A stretch of DNA of 64,000 nt from Sarcophilus harrisii (GCF_902635505.1 NC_045431.1:16523001-16587000); one strand, 5' to 3'; numbered from the stretch's first letter, positions 22,370 to 32,928 are shown. Notes: a model not told the origin generated them from the sequence alone. A program made the numbers and translations.

Positions 22370-22433
22370 AAAAAGGCAGGTCTTAATTTCATGGATAAGC
22401 TTGGAGTCATTAAAAGAACTTTGCTATTTCCCA

Positions 22434-22660
22434 AAGGTGGCACAAGGGATAAAGTGCTGGATCTAGAGTCAGGAAAACATCTTCCAGGATCCAAATCTGG
22501 TCTCGGATACTTACTAGCTTTGTGACCCCCGAGGAAGTCACCACACACTGTTTGCCTCAGTTTCCTCATCTGTAAAATGCTCTAGAGAAGAAAATGGCAA
22601 AACACTCCAGTGTTTTTGCCAAAGAACATCCCAGCAGGGATCACTGAGACATTACTGCAA
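22434..22660 (+). mobile_element. CORE SINE with RTE-like tail, sense
   Basis: tRNA-type head ('gtggcacaagggataaagtg'), core ('cttactagctttgtgac', 'tttgcctcagtttcctcatc') and BovB/RTE-like tail ('aaaatggcaaaacactccag'). Confidence 0.85.
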
Positions 22661-23139
22661 CAGTAACTGAACATTTCCAAAAGGCAGCTACTTTTCTAAT
22701 GTTTGACTCCAGGCCCAACTGATTGTCTGCTTGCAAGAATCTATCAATGATACAATGACCTCTGTGTTTGATAGATTGTCATTCAACAGCATATGATCTG
22801 GACAATTTGTTTTCTTTTATCCACTTGCTTTTTGTTTTTTAATCATAGGATAATATATTTAGAACTGAAAAGTATCCAAAAAGGCCCAGTCCAAACCCCA
22901 GAAAGAGACCGAAGGAGGCTGTCCCTTTGCCAGGCCTCTGATCTGGGTCATCTCTGTCTACATTTTCTCTCTGACTTTCGTCCATGCTATCAGCTGAAAG
23001 TCATCTCTCTTCAAGTGACCCACGTCTGTGTCTGCAGCCTGAGTCTCCCAGACTGCGCTCCTACATCTATTGTGTAGTATTTCAAACAAGCGGTCCCATA
23101 GATATCTCAAAGGATCCAGTCACCCTCAATAAGGGGTAC

Positions 23140-23330
23140 CATGCTATAAACCTGTACTTGGAGGATGAGAATTAAATCGAATAAACTAAAATTCGAAATC
23201 CTGCGCCTTTAAGCCTAGGGCATGGAAGTTTAATTAAAATAGCTGAGTAATCCTGCTGCTTTACAATTGGAGGAATGAAGTGGGCTCCAGGTTAGTGACA
23301 CAAGACTTCACCTCCTAGTCATTGAGAGCA
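23140..23330. other. Candidate conserved non-coding block
   Basis: Repeat-free, with CpGs ('aaatcgaat', 'attcgaaatcctgcgccttt') and homeodomain-type TTAATTAAAA. Judged by texture only. Confidence 0.3.
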
Positions 23331-23583
23331 CATTATAAATTAAGGTTTCCTCATGCCCTTATGCTTTCTTAGGCTGTTCCACCTCTTCAGGGTGTGCCTA
23401 TAAATACATCCCAATATCTCCCATTGTCTAAGGCAGGGGTGGGCAGCCTGTGGTATGGGTGCCACTGAAAAGTACCTGGAGCAATCGGGGTGGTGTTCTA
23501 CCTTTCCCTGAAAGGTGCCCACACCCCTTTCTTTTATCTGGAACTCTCCTCTCCCTCCTTTCTACTTCCTCCTTACCTCCTAT

Positions 23584-23671
23584 CTTACTCCATTTACTAG
23601 CTCTTTCTTACTCCATTTACTAGCTCTTTTTTACTCCATTTACTAACTCTTACTCCATTTACTAGCTCTTT
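23584..23671. repeat. Minisatellite, about four units
   Basis: Four head-to-tail copies of a 19-25 base unit built on 'ttactccatttactagctct', the third with a C-to-A type change (tactaactct). Confidence 0.85.
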
Positions 23672-23814
23672 CCCTTTTTCCCCCTCTACCCTTTCATGAC
23701 TGAGGATTGTCATTGACTTACACGGGCACTGTTCATTTAGCCTCACTGAGGGATCAGAAAGGTTCGTCTCCATGGCCAGAATTGACCTTGGTCACTTAGT
23801 CTCCTTGTTTCTGT

Positions 23815-23930
23815 AGATCAGAACCGAGGTCCCATGAGGTCAAGGGACTGGACTGGGACTCACAGAGCTAATAAAGTCCGCAGCCAGGTTTGAAACTCTG
23901 GCACGTTGATCCCAACCCCAGCCTTCGTTC
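23815..23930 (-). mobile_element. MIR-type SINE, antisense
   Basis: Contains 'gggactcacagagctaataa' and 'gcagccaggtttgaaactct'. Confidence 0.55.
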
Positions 23931-24019
23931 CTCAACTCCACGCTGACCTTTTGATGAAAAGCATCTGGACTTCTCTGTGCTTCTTCATTCCCAGAAGGCC
24001 TAAGCCACACAGCTGGCAT

Positions 24020-24480
24020 CTTAAACAATGTGAGTTATTCACCTAAGAAGCGCCAGTGGAGCAGGCATTTCAGACAAGTCATGACCGAGTTTGTGCTGCT
24101 CTTGGAGCTGGCAAGATGTGGGAGATGCAAGCTTTACCATGATGACTGCAATTTGGCGAGCCCTAACACGCACGGTGCTCACATTAGATTATAATTATAA
24201 ATGTTCGCGTCTTTTCCAGCAAGACCAAAGCCATCAGCACGACTGGCATTTGTTGACTGCCTGGAATCTCTGGAGTGTCCTTGAAGAACGGCATTGGGAA
24301 GTGTGTCAACTCATTTAGATTGTGCTCTTTCCCCCCTTCCCCACCACCATATACGGGTATTTTTTTTTTATACATTGTGGAACAAAGGTTGGGTTGCTGT
24401 TACTTCCTGGCAGCTAAAAATGTCTTTGTGTTGTGGTCAACTGGCCCTTTTTGGTGTCTAGAATTTCAACTAACTTGAAG
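24020..24480. other. Candidate conserved non-coding block
   Basis: No repeat is recognised. CpGs are frequent in an otherwise CpG-poor region (around 24048, 24086, 24156-24175 and 24206). The short ORFs on both strands have no family resemblance. Confidence 0.3.
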
Positions 24481-24490
24481 ATCAAACTCT

Positions 24491-24961
24491 TTATTATTAT
24501 TATTAAAGCTTTTTATTTTCAAAACACATGCATTGATAATTTTTCAGCATTGATCCTTACATAGTCTTGCGTTCCAAATTTTCCCCTCCTTCCCCCTACC
24601 TCCTCCCCTAGATGGCAAGCAATCCAATATATGTTATACATCTTAAAATATATGTTAAATCCAATATGTGTAAACATATTTATATAATTCTCTTGCTGCA
24701 CAAGAAAAATCAGATCAAAAAAAGAAAATAAGAAAACAAAATGCAAGCAAACAACAACAAAAAGAGTGAAAATGCTGTGTTGTGATCTACATTCAGTTCC
24801 CACAGTCCTCTCTGAGTGAGGTGGCTCTCTTCATCACAAGATCATTGGAACTGGTCTGAATCATCTCATTATTGGAAAGAATCACGTTCATCAGAATTGA
24901 TCGTCATATAATTGTTGCCACGTACAATGATCTCCTGGTTCTGCTCACTTCATTTAGCATG
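24491..24961 (-). mobile_element. L1 3' end, antisense, 5'-truncated
   Basis: Starts at an (ATT)-rich tail, then 'aaagctttttattttcaaaa', the C-rich UTR ('ccccctacctcctcccctag'), and 'cccacagtcctctctgagtg'. It ends in ORF2-derived sequence near 'ttctgctcacttcatttagc'. Confidence 0.9.
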
Positions 24962-25170
24962 AATATCATACTTTACCAAGGAATAATTACTTTCGGAAAT
25001 TTCATTTTGTAGGATGTTGATAAAGAAAAATCAAAGCAAAGAAAATTCGAATCTCTCAGAAACTGAATGTAAAACATCCAGCCAGACACCCTTCCTTGGA
25101 GCATTCTTAAGATTCTGTTTCTTTTTGTTCACTCCTTAAAAATTTCTAATATGTTTTTTTCCTTTCATAG

Positions 25171-25269
25171 ATTGAACACCTTCTTTTTAAGCATCTGGAA
25201 GAACTTGACCATATGACTATAAAGCTAGAGGTCTGTTATCCTGGTGGAGTACAGAATTTATACCCTAAG
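25171..25269 (+). other. Exon-like segment, open in one frame (33 codons)
   Basis: A strong pyrimidine tract and acceptor (ttttttcctttcatag) precede 99 bases ending in CTAAG|GTACTG. Only frame 1 is open, and it spans exactly 33 codons (including EELDHMTIKLEVCYPGG). Upstream, an in-frame stop coincides with the acceptor. I recognise no protein family and no partner exon. It could be an exon of an unannotated transcript, a relic, or chance; an open frame this short is not rare. Confidence 0.25.
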
Positions 25270-25275
25270 GTACTG

Positions 25276-25281
<6 letters not shown>

Positions 25282-25306
<25 letters not shown>

Positions 25307-25317
25307 TCACTCACTCA
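25282..25317. repeat. (CA)n/(CTCA)n microsatellite
   Basis: About twelve CA units followed by three CTCA units, just after the exon-like segment. Confidence 0.9.
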
Positions 25318-25796
25318 GGTAGGATATCCTTAAGGATCCATGTATTTTTAGCAATTTACCAAAGGTTATCCTAGATGTCTGAAAGAGTTAATTCACTCCC
25401 AAAAGTAGAGGTAGTTTCTCCTTTACTGATAGAGTCAGGCTCATTAACTAATTAATCTTTAAAGAACCCTGTAGGGGGAAACAAGGGAAAGCTTTCTTTC
25501 TCAGATGAGACATAGATGGGTAGTTAAATAGTTTCCCAAAGGTCGGTATACTGCTTAAGAATGAGGTCTGTCCTAAATTCTATTTTATTAGAACTCTTAA
25601 TGTTGGATTTCTTGCCTTTCTTTTGGACCAAGCAGAATTAAATTCCCTCTCCTGTCTTGCTCTTTTTCCAATTACTACCCTTTATTTGATGTTACTTAAA
25701 TATACCCTTTAAGCAGCAGAAATAAAATAGGAGACTCCAAGGTCTGAAAAGTCATTAATTACCCTATATACCAATATATACCCTATAGACCAATAA

Positions 25797-25858
25797 AAAC
25801 TAAAGGTCTGACCATGATAGGGTAATTAATGACCCTACTATGGTCAGACCTTTAGTTT
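25797..25858. repeat. 62-bp near-perfect palindrome
   Basis: 28 of 31 base pairs match when the sequence is folded at 25827/25828, with no spacer. The outer 19 pairs are perfect (arm 'aaactaaaggtctgaccat'). A further inverted match, 'gtcattaattaccctat' at 25751-25767, pairs with 25816-25832. Confidence 0.95.
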
Positions 25859-26239
25859 GGACTAGCTAATTAATTCATAGGCATCAACCATGTAGTGAAG
25901 GAGTAATATCTCTCTGGGTAGAGAAACCCTAAAGATTCTGGTGGAATTGAACTTCAAAATGGGAAAATAGGCAGTATAAACATGTACTACTTAACTTTCT
26001 AAATGTGCAACTCATAGATGGGTAAATAAGCTTGGGCATACTGGCCATGCTGCCACCCTCTGAGCTTGGTTACCTTATTTATAAAATAAGATGCTTGGCA
26101 TTTATTCTAGCAGCATGAATATTTGAATGAGGAATATTCTGATGATGAATATTCAAATGAAGGTTTGGATTTGGAAAAATCACTAAATTTCATCATTTTA
26201 AATAAATTTCATAAAAAAAATATGTAAACTCATGATGAT

Positions 26240-26296
26240 CTTTCTGACTCCGAATCTAGCTCTCTATCCATTGGATCATGCTGTTGCCTTTCCTCC
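26240..26296 (-). mobile_element. SINE 5'-end fragment, antisense
   Basis: 'tttctgactccgaatctagc' and 'tctatccattggatcatgct' match the antisense head of the tRNA-type CORE SINE. Confidence 0.5.
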
Positions 26297-26371
26297 TAAT
26301 TTCATAATTTCATACATTATGGAACATTTCATAATTCTTTAACAGTGTTCAAAGGTTCTCGTATTCTGGTT

Positions 26372-26437
26372 ATGAATTATCTGAAATGGAAACTGTTAAA
26401 GGAAAGTCTTTAACAGTTTCCATTTCAGATAATTCAT
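26372..26437. repeat. Perfect 30-bp inverted repeat with 6-nt loop
   Basis: The left arm 26372-26401 and right arm 26408-26437 are exact reverse complements, with loop GAAAGT. The arm contains 'ctgaaatggaaactgttaaa'. An RNA from either strand would form an uninterrupted 30-bp stem. Confidence 0.97.
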
Positions 26438-26439
26438 TT

Positions 26440-27700
26440 GCTGGTCCCTTACCTTTGCCATTTTAGAATCGGTTGGTTCAAGAACATTAAGTTGACTGTG
26501 TCCTTCTGTTCAGTTATGAAACCAGTCAAGCGCTGACCTAAATACATAAAACAGACTTTATACTTCATGAGGGGCAGAGATTAGGGACTTATAATAGCTA
26601 CACACTTATATGAGCATCCGTTTTAATACATTTTTAATTAATGCTTTTGCTTTGGTCCTATGTTTAAATAAGTTCATTTTATCTTGGGTGTTGTTTATAG
26701 GCCTAAGGATGAGGATTATTGTAAAAGCAGAAAAAAATGCACATTTCTAAGCCAGCTTGCCTCAAAATAGCTTAACAGATTTAATTCATACTTTACTAAA
26801 ACATTTAGTTTTTGTACAAGCAAAGTACCCAAGTAATCATTTTTAATTTTCTTTTCTTAAGGGAGGGGGAGAAAAGAGAGGATTATATGAGATTTAAAGT
26901 TATTTTTTAAACCTCAGGTAGAAGAAAACAATTTACATTTATAGAGTATTGTGTTAGTCTTTAAAATCTCATTTTTGAACTCTTTTACCCTCATAAGTTT
27001 ATAGGGGAAAGGTTATCTCAAGCTATCTAGATAAACATGCCTTCCCCCTTAACCTACCTGTACCAGTGCCTTTTTCTTGGAATCTTCTGTGGTGAAAATG
27101 TCCTACACTATTCCAAGCCCCCTACAATCTTATGAATTTGCCCCTCTTTGCCTGTATCATCAGAGATGGGAAATTAACCAACTATATCTACTAGAGACAC
27201 CCCCCCTCCTCAATCTGCTCATAAATCCCAGGTCTTTGCCTTGATAAGTAGAAGGGTAAAGCAATATTAGACTTAGGTATCTCATTACCTAGGAAGACTA
27301 ATGAATAGTTTGCTATAATTTGGTTAAACCAGGCCTTCTCAGAAGACCACCATGGATTTCCTTCCTCCTTCTGTCAGGACTTAAAGATCCAAAGTCCTGA
27401 GGACCTGGTGGTATTCCTAGTGGTTCCCATTCCCTCCTTTCTAATCTTTTCCCCCTTTCCTTTGGAAGAGCTGGTCTCTGCCATGGTTTTGGAGTAGACA
27501 TGGACCTCCTTTCCTTCTCCCTTGTGCCGCACCTCTTTTCAGGGCCCCCCTTCAAACCTCAAACCTTAAACTTTCTCTAGTGTGAATTAAAACCCAGCTA
27601 ACCAAGGATTTTGCATCCAGAGATTACTGACTGATCCAATTATTCTACAGAGCCTAAATCCCAGAGTAATTGCAATGTGCTAGGATAAGGACTTCCTGGG
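26440..27700. other. Intergenic stretch without recognised genes
   Basis: AT-rich to 27.0 kb. Then, at about 27080-27590, there is a C/T-rich segment with short closed frames whose composition resembles a solo LTR fossil. The ends and family could not be established, so I leave it unassigned. Confidence 0.3.
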
Positions 27701-27709
27701 CAGCGAGGA

Positions 27710-28395
27710 AGAGTAAAAAAAGCCTTGGCTCTGAAGTCAGAGGAGCAGCCTTGGTCCTTGCCTTTGATGTTCACTGTCTGGGTAGCCTAACTCTCTGGTT
27801 TCCTCATCAGCAGTGAGGAGTTGGATCATATGGTCTCTGAGGTCCTTTCCACAGCTAAATCTAGGAGCCTGTGAAACATACATTAGCTAATCTGATGCTC
27901 AAGACAAACCTGTCAGGTAGATGGAGCGAGTGCTGTTATCAAGCATTTTACAAATAAAGAACAGACTTGGAGAGATTAAATTAGCTACCTGGTGTACCAC
28001 AGCTGCTAAGTGACGGAGCCACCTAGAAAACCAAATTGGAACAATACAAGCGTTTCAGCTTTTATTGAAATTGAGAGATTCTTGACTGTGTGATTGAAAA
28101 CAGAGCTGGTTTATAAACTGTACCAGGGAGGGAAGGGAGTAAGCAATTATACAGTACCTGCTATATGCAAGGCACTGTACTAAGTATATTACAAATATTT
28201 GCATCTGCTCCTCACAACAACCCAGCAGGGAGGGCTGTTAAGACCCCCATTTTAGAGTTGAGGATCTGAGGCAAACCCAGGTTTGGACCAGGGTCACATA
28301 ATAAACAAGTATCTTATTTTATTTATCTTTATTTTATTTACTTAGTCAAATTTGAGCTCAGGACTTTTTGATTCTATCTACCTAGTTGCCTAGTA
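27710..28395. mobile_element. Cluster of three MIR-type SINE fragments (+, -, -)
   Basis: 27710-27870 is sense ('ggtttcctcatcagcagtga', 'tctctgaggtcctttccaca'). 27875-28030 is antisense ('cattttacaaataaagaaca'). 28130-28395 is antisense ('ctcacaacaacccagcaggg', 'cccccattttagagttgagg') and split by an (ATTTT)-rich patch near 28315-28345. Confidence 0.6.
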
Positions 28396-28399
28396 AAGG

Positions 28400-29560
28400 G
28401 AGTAACTCCTTATCTCCAAAAAGGATCTTTTAAGATGTCATCAGTGTCAAGTTAATATTTCTTTTACTAGCTATTTATAGATTTCTTAGTTCTTTCCCCC
28501 TCTATGGACAAAGTCATTATTCACAGAGTGAAATAAACAGGACGCACATAAAATTTTTATTTATGACAATGTTGCTTTAAAAAGAAAAAAAAAACTAAAA
28601 AATGATTGTAGAAGAACAAAAATTGGCATGTTTGTTAAAACCCTCAGGTCAATAAATTTTCCTTGAACCAGAATAAACTCTTATTTATACGGAGAATTAA
28701 AAACACAAATAGTATTCTTGTGTTTCTTTTCTTTTCTTTTTTTCTTTTTTTGGTTAGGATGTTTTTGCGGATTGCATATAGTGTGACTCCCAATTATACT
28801 GAAAAATTGACTGTAAAATGCCAGCTTTATAAATCTAACCTAATTCAATATTGTTCTCAAAGACAAAGGAACTTCTGATTCTCAAGTTGTAAACTACACT
28901 CTTTGACAACAGAAAGAAAGTAACTTTAGGGCAACTCTTTCCATTTATCATCAAGTACATTCTTTAGTGACTAAAGATAATCCTTTGTCGTCATCTTGGA
29001 CATCTAAGTTATAAAATACATGTGCTGCTTTGAAAGAATGGTTCTGGTCCACTGATGTCATGTGAAGGTCAGATTGTGGAAAACTGGCGTCATTTCAGCT
29101 AGAAATGAAGTCCAGTTGTATTTTATATTGGTAGAAGGAATAAAGAATATCACTTTAGACTGCTTGACTTAAAGTGAAAATTAGACAACTGATTTTAGCT
29201 TATAGTAATTAAAGAGCACTTCCTATTTATATTTGAAAAACATTCCGGGAAAATGTATGGAAGAATTTACATGGATAACCCTCTTATAAGTAGCTCTGTT
29301 AAGATCATTAGCGGTCATGATTACTTCAAATCCTCCTTGTTTTAAAAGCTTTTTTTCCTGGATGTTCATTGTCTATTGTTTCTATTTAAAATAGAATGAT
29401 TCATGATCCAAGTGATTAAGGAAGGTAGTAGAAATGGCAAATTGAAGATGGGTGAAGTGGGTGAAACTGAATAAAATAATAAAAGAAATGAAACTGAATA
29501 AAAAGAGATGAGAGGATTAAATTGTACAAATCGAAGAGAAAACTATTGTCTTATGGAAGT
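28400..29560. other. Intergenic stretch without recognised genes or clear repeats
   Basis: AT-rich unique-looking DNA with a T/C tract at 28722-28752. I see no supported exon, and the short open frames have no family resemblance. Confidence 0.4.
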
Positions 29561-29579
29561 CAGAGTAACAGGTGCTTGC

Positions 29580-29960
29580 CACAGCACCAGCTAAAGACGG
29601 ACGTATCTGAAGCACAAGGCATAAACACCACCTTTTAATGGCATGTAACTGGTGAGGAGCCTGTTTTACCTCCCCAGTTTCCACATTCAGCACTATAAAA
29701 CACCTCCCTGCTGCTGAATCATTGCCTTTCTCACACTCTCCTCATCTTGCCACTTCTGGAAGGGAGCAGGATAGGAGAGTCACTGGATAAAAATTTAAGT
29801 GACAGCTGACTTGCTCTCTGAGTGTAGATGAAGAGACAGGGCCCACCACAGGCAAGTTTTGTCTCTCTGATGGGCTTCCTCTCTAACTGCTTTCCTTTTA
29901 CCCCATAGGGGACCATTCCCTCTAGTTTTCCAGACTAAATTTGGGCATCCAACCAGGTCT
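29580..29960 (+). promoter_or_regulatory. Promoter-like segment with TATA box, possibly an old LTR
   Basis: TATAAAA at 29694-29700 lies in a context typical of a TATA promoter or LTR U3/R region ('cattcagcac' before, C/T-rich sequence after, expected start near 29725). The ends are not visible and no internal retroviral sequence flanks it. If it is an LTR, it is a lone, old, decayed copy. Confidence 0.25.
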
Positions 29961-30594
29961 ATCCTTCCTCCAAGAATCACTTTTCTTTCCTTCCTATTTT
30001 TTCTCAACATCAACAAATTTCCTTCTTGTCAGTGCCATTCAATTAAGTATCCCAAAAAACAATCTAATTAAACTGATAGCTCCATCCCAACCCTTCCTGC
30101 CATGTATTCTTGTCAACCTGAATTATTCTCTAACTTCCAGCAATTTCAAAGAGAGATTCCTCCATCCCCTCATTCAATCTATTCATATTTATAATTCTAT
30201 TTATTCCTATAATTCCTATTTATAACCAAATAGTCCTGGGAGTGAGGAATTGTGTGTAGTCCTTAGCTGCATATTTGGAGCTTTCTAGGGAAGGAAACCC
30301 TCCATGACACTTCCATTCCCTTCTTTGAAGCTTATACAGGGAAAGGGCAGAAAGAATAAGTCTGTATAGGAAATAAGCCTTCTGAAGATCCCAGGCCTAT
30401 AGGAATCATCTCACCAGTTCTTAGGAAGAAGATATTAAGGGCTGCAGCTGATAGTTGTGTCAGCTCCCAAGTGCTTAGGTTTGGGGAACCAGTTCCTGTA
30501 ATACTGAGGTCAGAGTTGTCGCAACAGTAATCTACTGTAGAAGTGACTGCTTTGTGATTTATAGATTTATAGGACAACTTGGCTATTGTTCTTC

Positions 30595-30790
30595 TTTAGT
30601 CAAATCTAAACATTTATTAAGTACTTACTGTATGTAAGGCATTGGACTAGGTGCAGAGAAGGTAAGCAAGAAACAACTGATTTCTGTGCTCATGGAGCTT
30701 ACATTCCACTTGAAGAGGGTGGGATGTGAACATATCATGGACATAAGTGAATATAAGATCATTTGAGAAGGGAGAATGGTACATAAATAA
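30595..30790 (-). mobile_element. L2-clade LINE fragment, antisense
   Basis: 'catttattaagtacttactg', 'aaggcattggactaggtgca' and 'ctcatggagcttacattcca' are the standard start of this family. Confidence 0.6.
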
Positions 30791-30809
30791 ATGAAAAGCA
30801 TCTTTTTAA

Positions 30810-31065
30810 TTGTGGACTGCCTGGCACAATGCAAATAGAGAAGTGATACCTATATTCAAATCCTTCCTGGGTGATTTACTAGCTGTAGGATCTTTGACAA
30901 ATCACTTACCTTCTATTTGTGGCCATTTCCTCTTCAGTAAAACAGAAATAATAATCTTTACCTTTCTCCCCCTTCTAAGGTTAGGACCAAATGAAATAAT
31001 ATAACTTTTTACAATCTCACAGCACTAAATAAATGTTAGTTATTATTATTGTTGCTATTATTTAA
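30810..31065 (+). mobile_element. MIR-type SINE, sense, nearly full length
   Basis: 'gatttactagctgtaggatc', 'gacaaatcacttacc', 'accaaatgaaataat' and 'actaaataaatgttagttat' with a terminal (ATT)n. Confidence 0.7.
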
Positions 31066-31329
31066 GTTACTGCCAAAGTTGGAAAAGGCTATTTCTCAAG
31101 TCTCTAGTTGCACATCTACTCTGAGGTAAAAAACCACAGAGGCAGAAGATGGTGGTCAGAGACATTGGTTCACTCAGGCAATCGGAGTTTCTTGTACTTG
31201 TAGCTCTCATTATTTACAGCACTGGAGATGAAGGGAATCTTCCCACTTTCATTTTTGTTGAAAAGTGAGTCTTATGGATTTCCAGCGTAGTTTTTGTATA
31301 TATGTTTCATTTTTTACTCATTTACACAT

Positions 31330-31480
31330 TACTCATTTTGTAATACAAATATCATCATCCCTATGTCACAAATAAGGAAAGGATCAGAAGATATGAAGTG
31401 ATTTTCTTAGTTTATGAGGCTACTAAAGAGTTGGATGGAGGTTAGCAAACTCCAAGTTAAAGACTCTTTCTTCTGTACCT
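31330..31480 (-). mobile_element. MIR-type SINE fragment, antisense
   Basis: 'tatcatcatccctatgtcac', 'aaataaggaaaggatcagaa' and 'gaagtgattttcttagttta'. Confidence 0.45.
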
Positions 31481-31584
31481 TTTTAGCTCTCTCCCTATAT
31501 TTGAAGTGTAATGGAGAAGAGAAATCAGAATTTTGTTTGGCCCCAAAGAGATGGCAATAGGCAAAAAATACGGGAGGGTGAAAT

Positions 31585-31660
31585 TTGACTCAATATGATG
31601 AAAACTTTCCTAATAATTAGAGCAGAATGTGCTACCTCAGGAAATAAGAAGTTCACTTTC
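31585..31660 (+). mobile_element. L3/CR1-clade LINE fragment, sense
   Basis: 'gaaaactttcctaataatta' and 'gagcagaatgtgctacctca' match the CR1/L3 3' segment. Confidence 0.5.
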
Positions 31661-31748
31661 ATTTTATTTTAAATGAAAGTGCAATGAGCATTATTGAGGA
31701 TAATGTCGATAAGATACATGCAGTGAACAGAAATTGTATTAGATGAGG

Positions 31749-31930
31749 GCTTCTTAACCTATGTGTGTGTGTGTGATAGAACCCTTTGGCAGTCTGCTGA
31801 AGTCCTTCTCAGACTAATGACTTTAAGAGCATAAAACAAAATATAATACTACTAAGGAAAATGATTGTATTGAAATAGTTATCAAAATATTTTTAAAAGC
31901 AAGATCATGGACCCCATCTATTAAAACAGA
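31749..31930 (-). mobile_element. Non-autonomous hAT-like element (copy 2 of 3)
   Basis: 'ttcttaacctatgtgtg', 'accctttggcagtctgctga', 'gattgtattgaaatagttat' and 'agatcatggaccccatct' define the family. A short (GT)n lies near its left end. Confidence 0.55.
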
Positions 31931-31999
31931 TTGTTCCAATGAGGATTCTGTGATCTGTAGCAATCGGGGAATCGGGAAAGGGATAAAATATGTGACATC

Positions 32000-32110
32000 T
32001 GGATGATGCCTTGGGGAAATCTTAAAATTCTAAAAGGCCGAGGGGAGGAAGGAGATAATCTCAGATATGAGAGATAGCCTATGTAAAGACATGATAGGGA
32101 GAGAGGAGGA
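32000..32110 (-). mobile_element. L2-clade LINE fragment, antisense
   Basis: A short diverged match ('tatgagagatagcctatgta', 'aaagacatgatagggagaga'). Confidence 0.35.
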
Positions 32111-32518
32111 AGCCATTAAAATCTGTCTACCATCTTTCCCAGTGATAACACTACTAGATAGTAGATAGGAAACAAAAGAAAGGGAAAACCAGTTTCTAAA
32201 CCTGGACTGCACCATCCCTATCTCCCAGCTAATGTCCCTAGCTTTGTGATTCTTCCCTTAGGCTAAGCTACCTAAAGCATGGATCAGTAAAAATGTGCCT
32301 CTCTCAGGTGCAGGTGGGTCCAGACCATATTTACATGTCACGCTGAAAAGGTTTGGAGTATAGATGTTAGAATCTTTCCATGTGGCTATAATTTGATTCC
32401 AGTCTTGCTAAATTTGGAGAATTTTGTCATTAGAGAACATAAATTATATCATAATTAAGTATTTAAATGGATGAATCTGTGGGCTTTCTCATTAATGTGG
32501 GTCCTCCATCCTCAAGTC

Positions 32519-32719
32519 CAGTGTTCTCAAAGTATGGTCTAGAGAATCCTGAGGATCTCTGAAATCCTTTTAGAGGGTCTACAAATTCAAAAATAGTTTT
32601 TATTTCCAATATGGTAAATGTCTATAAATATAATCCAGATAAACAAAAACACTCTGGAGAGATCCTCAATCATTTTTACTAGGATAAAGATACTGAAAAC
32701 AAAAGTCTGAGAACCACTG
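32519..32719. mobile_element. Non-autonomous hAT-Charlie element, intact ends and target duplication
   Basis: The terminal inverted repeats are CAGTGTTCTCAAAGT at the left and TCTGAGAACCACTG at the right. An exact 8-bp target duplication CTCAAGTC flanks it (32511-32518 and 32720-32727), the size expected of hAT transposases. The 201-bp body resembles MER1-group Charlie elements ('tctagagaatcctgaggatc', 'gataaacaaaaacactctgg') and has no coding capacity. Confidence 0.88.
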
Positions 32720-32756
32720 CTCAAGTCAAATCAAAGATCATTTATTAAGAAATATG

Positions 32757-32928
32757 GACTGTCTATTTTACTATGTTTAACATATATTGGATTACTTGCC
32801 ATTGAGGGGGTGGGGGAAAGGGAAGGGAATTGGAACACAAGGTGCAAGGGTCAATGGTGAAAAATTATCTTTTCGTATGTTTTGAAAATAAAAAGCTTCA
32901 AAAAAAAAAAAAGAAAGAAAGAAAGAAA
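32757..32928 (+). mobile_element. L1 3' end, sense, 5'-truncated
   Basis: UTR landmarks 'gtttaacatatattggatta', 'gagggggtgggggaaaggga' and 'gttttgaaaataaaaagctt', then a tail of A and GAAA units. 'aagaaatatg' (32747-32756) and 'aagaaatgtg' after the tail look like its target duplication. Confidence 0.88.

Noticed and set aside
22195-22569. 124-codon minus-strand frame
   Set aside because: It runs antisense through an L1 3' UTR and a SINE, so both halves are repeat shadow.
23432-23525. Possible hAT end (caggggtgggcagcctgtgg)
   Set aside because: Only one end-like motif is visible. No matching opposite end or 8-bp duplication was found.
24519-24803. 94-codon minus-strand frame
   Set aside because: It is L1 3' UTR read in the L1 sense orientation but outside ORF2. 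The same shadow appears at 61222-61641.
27080-27590. Possible solo LTR fossil
   Set aside because: Composition is LTR-like, but no terminal TG/CA pair, duplication or family match could be shown.
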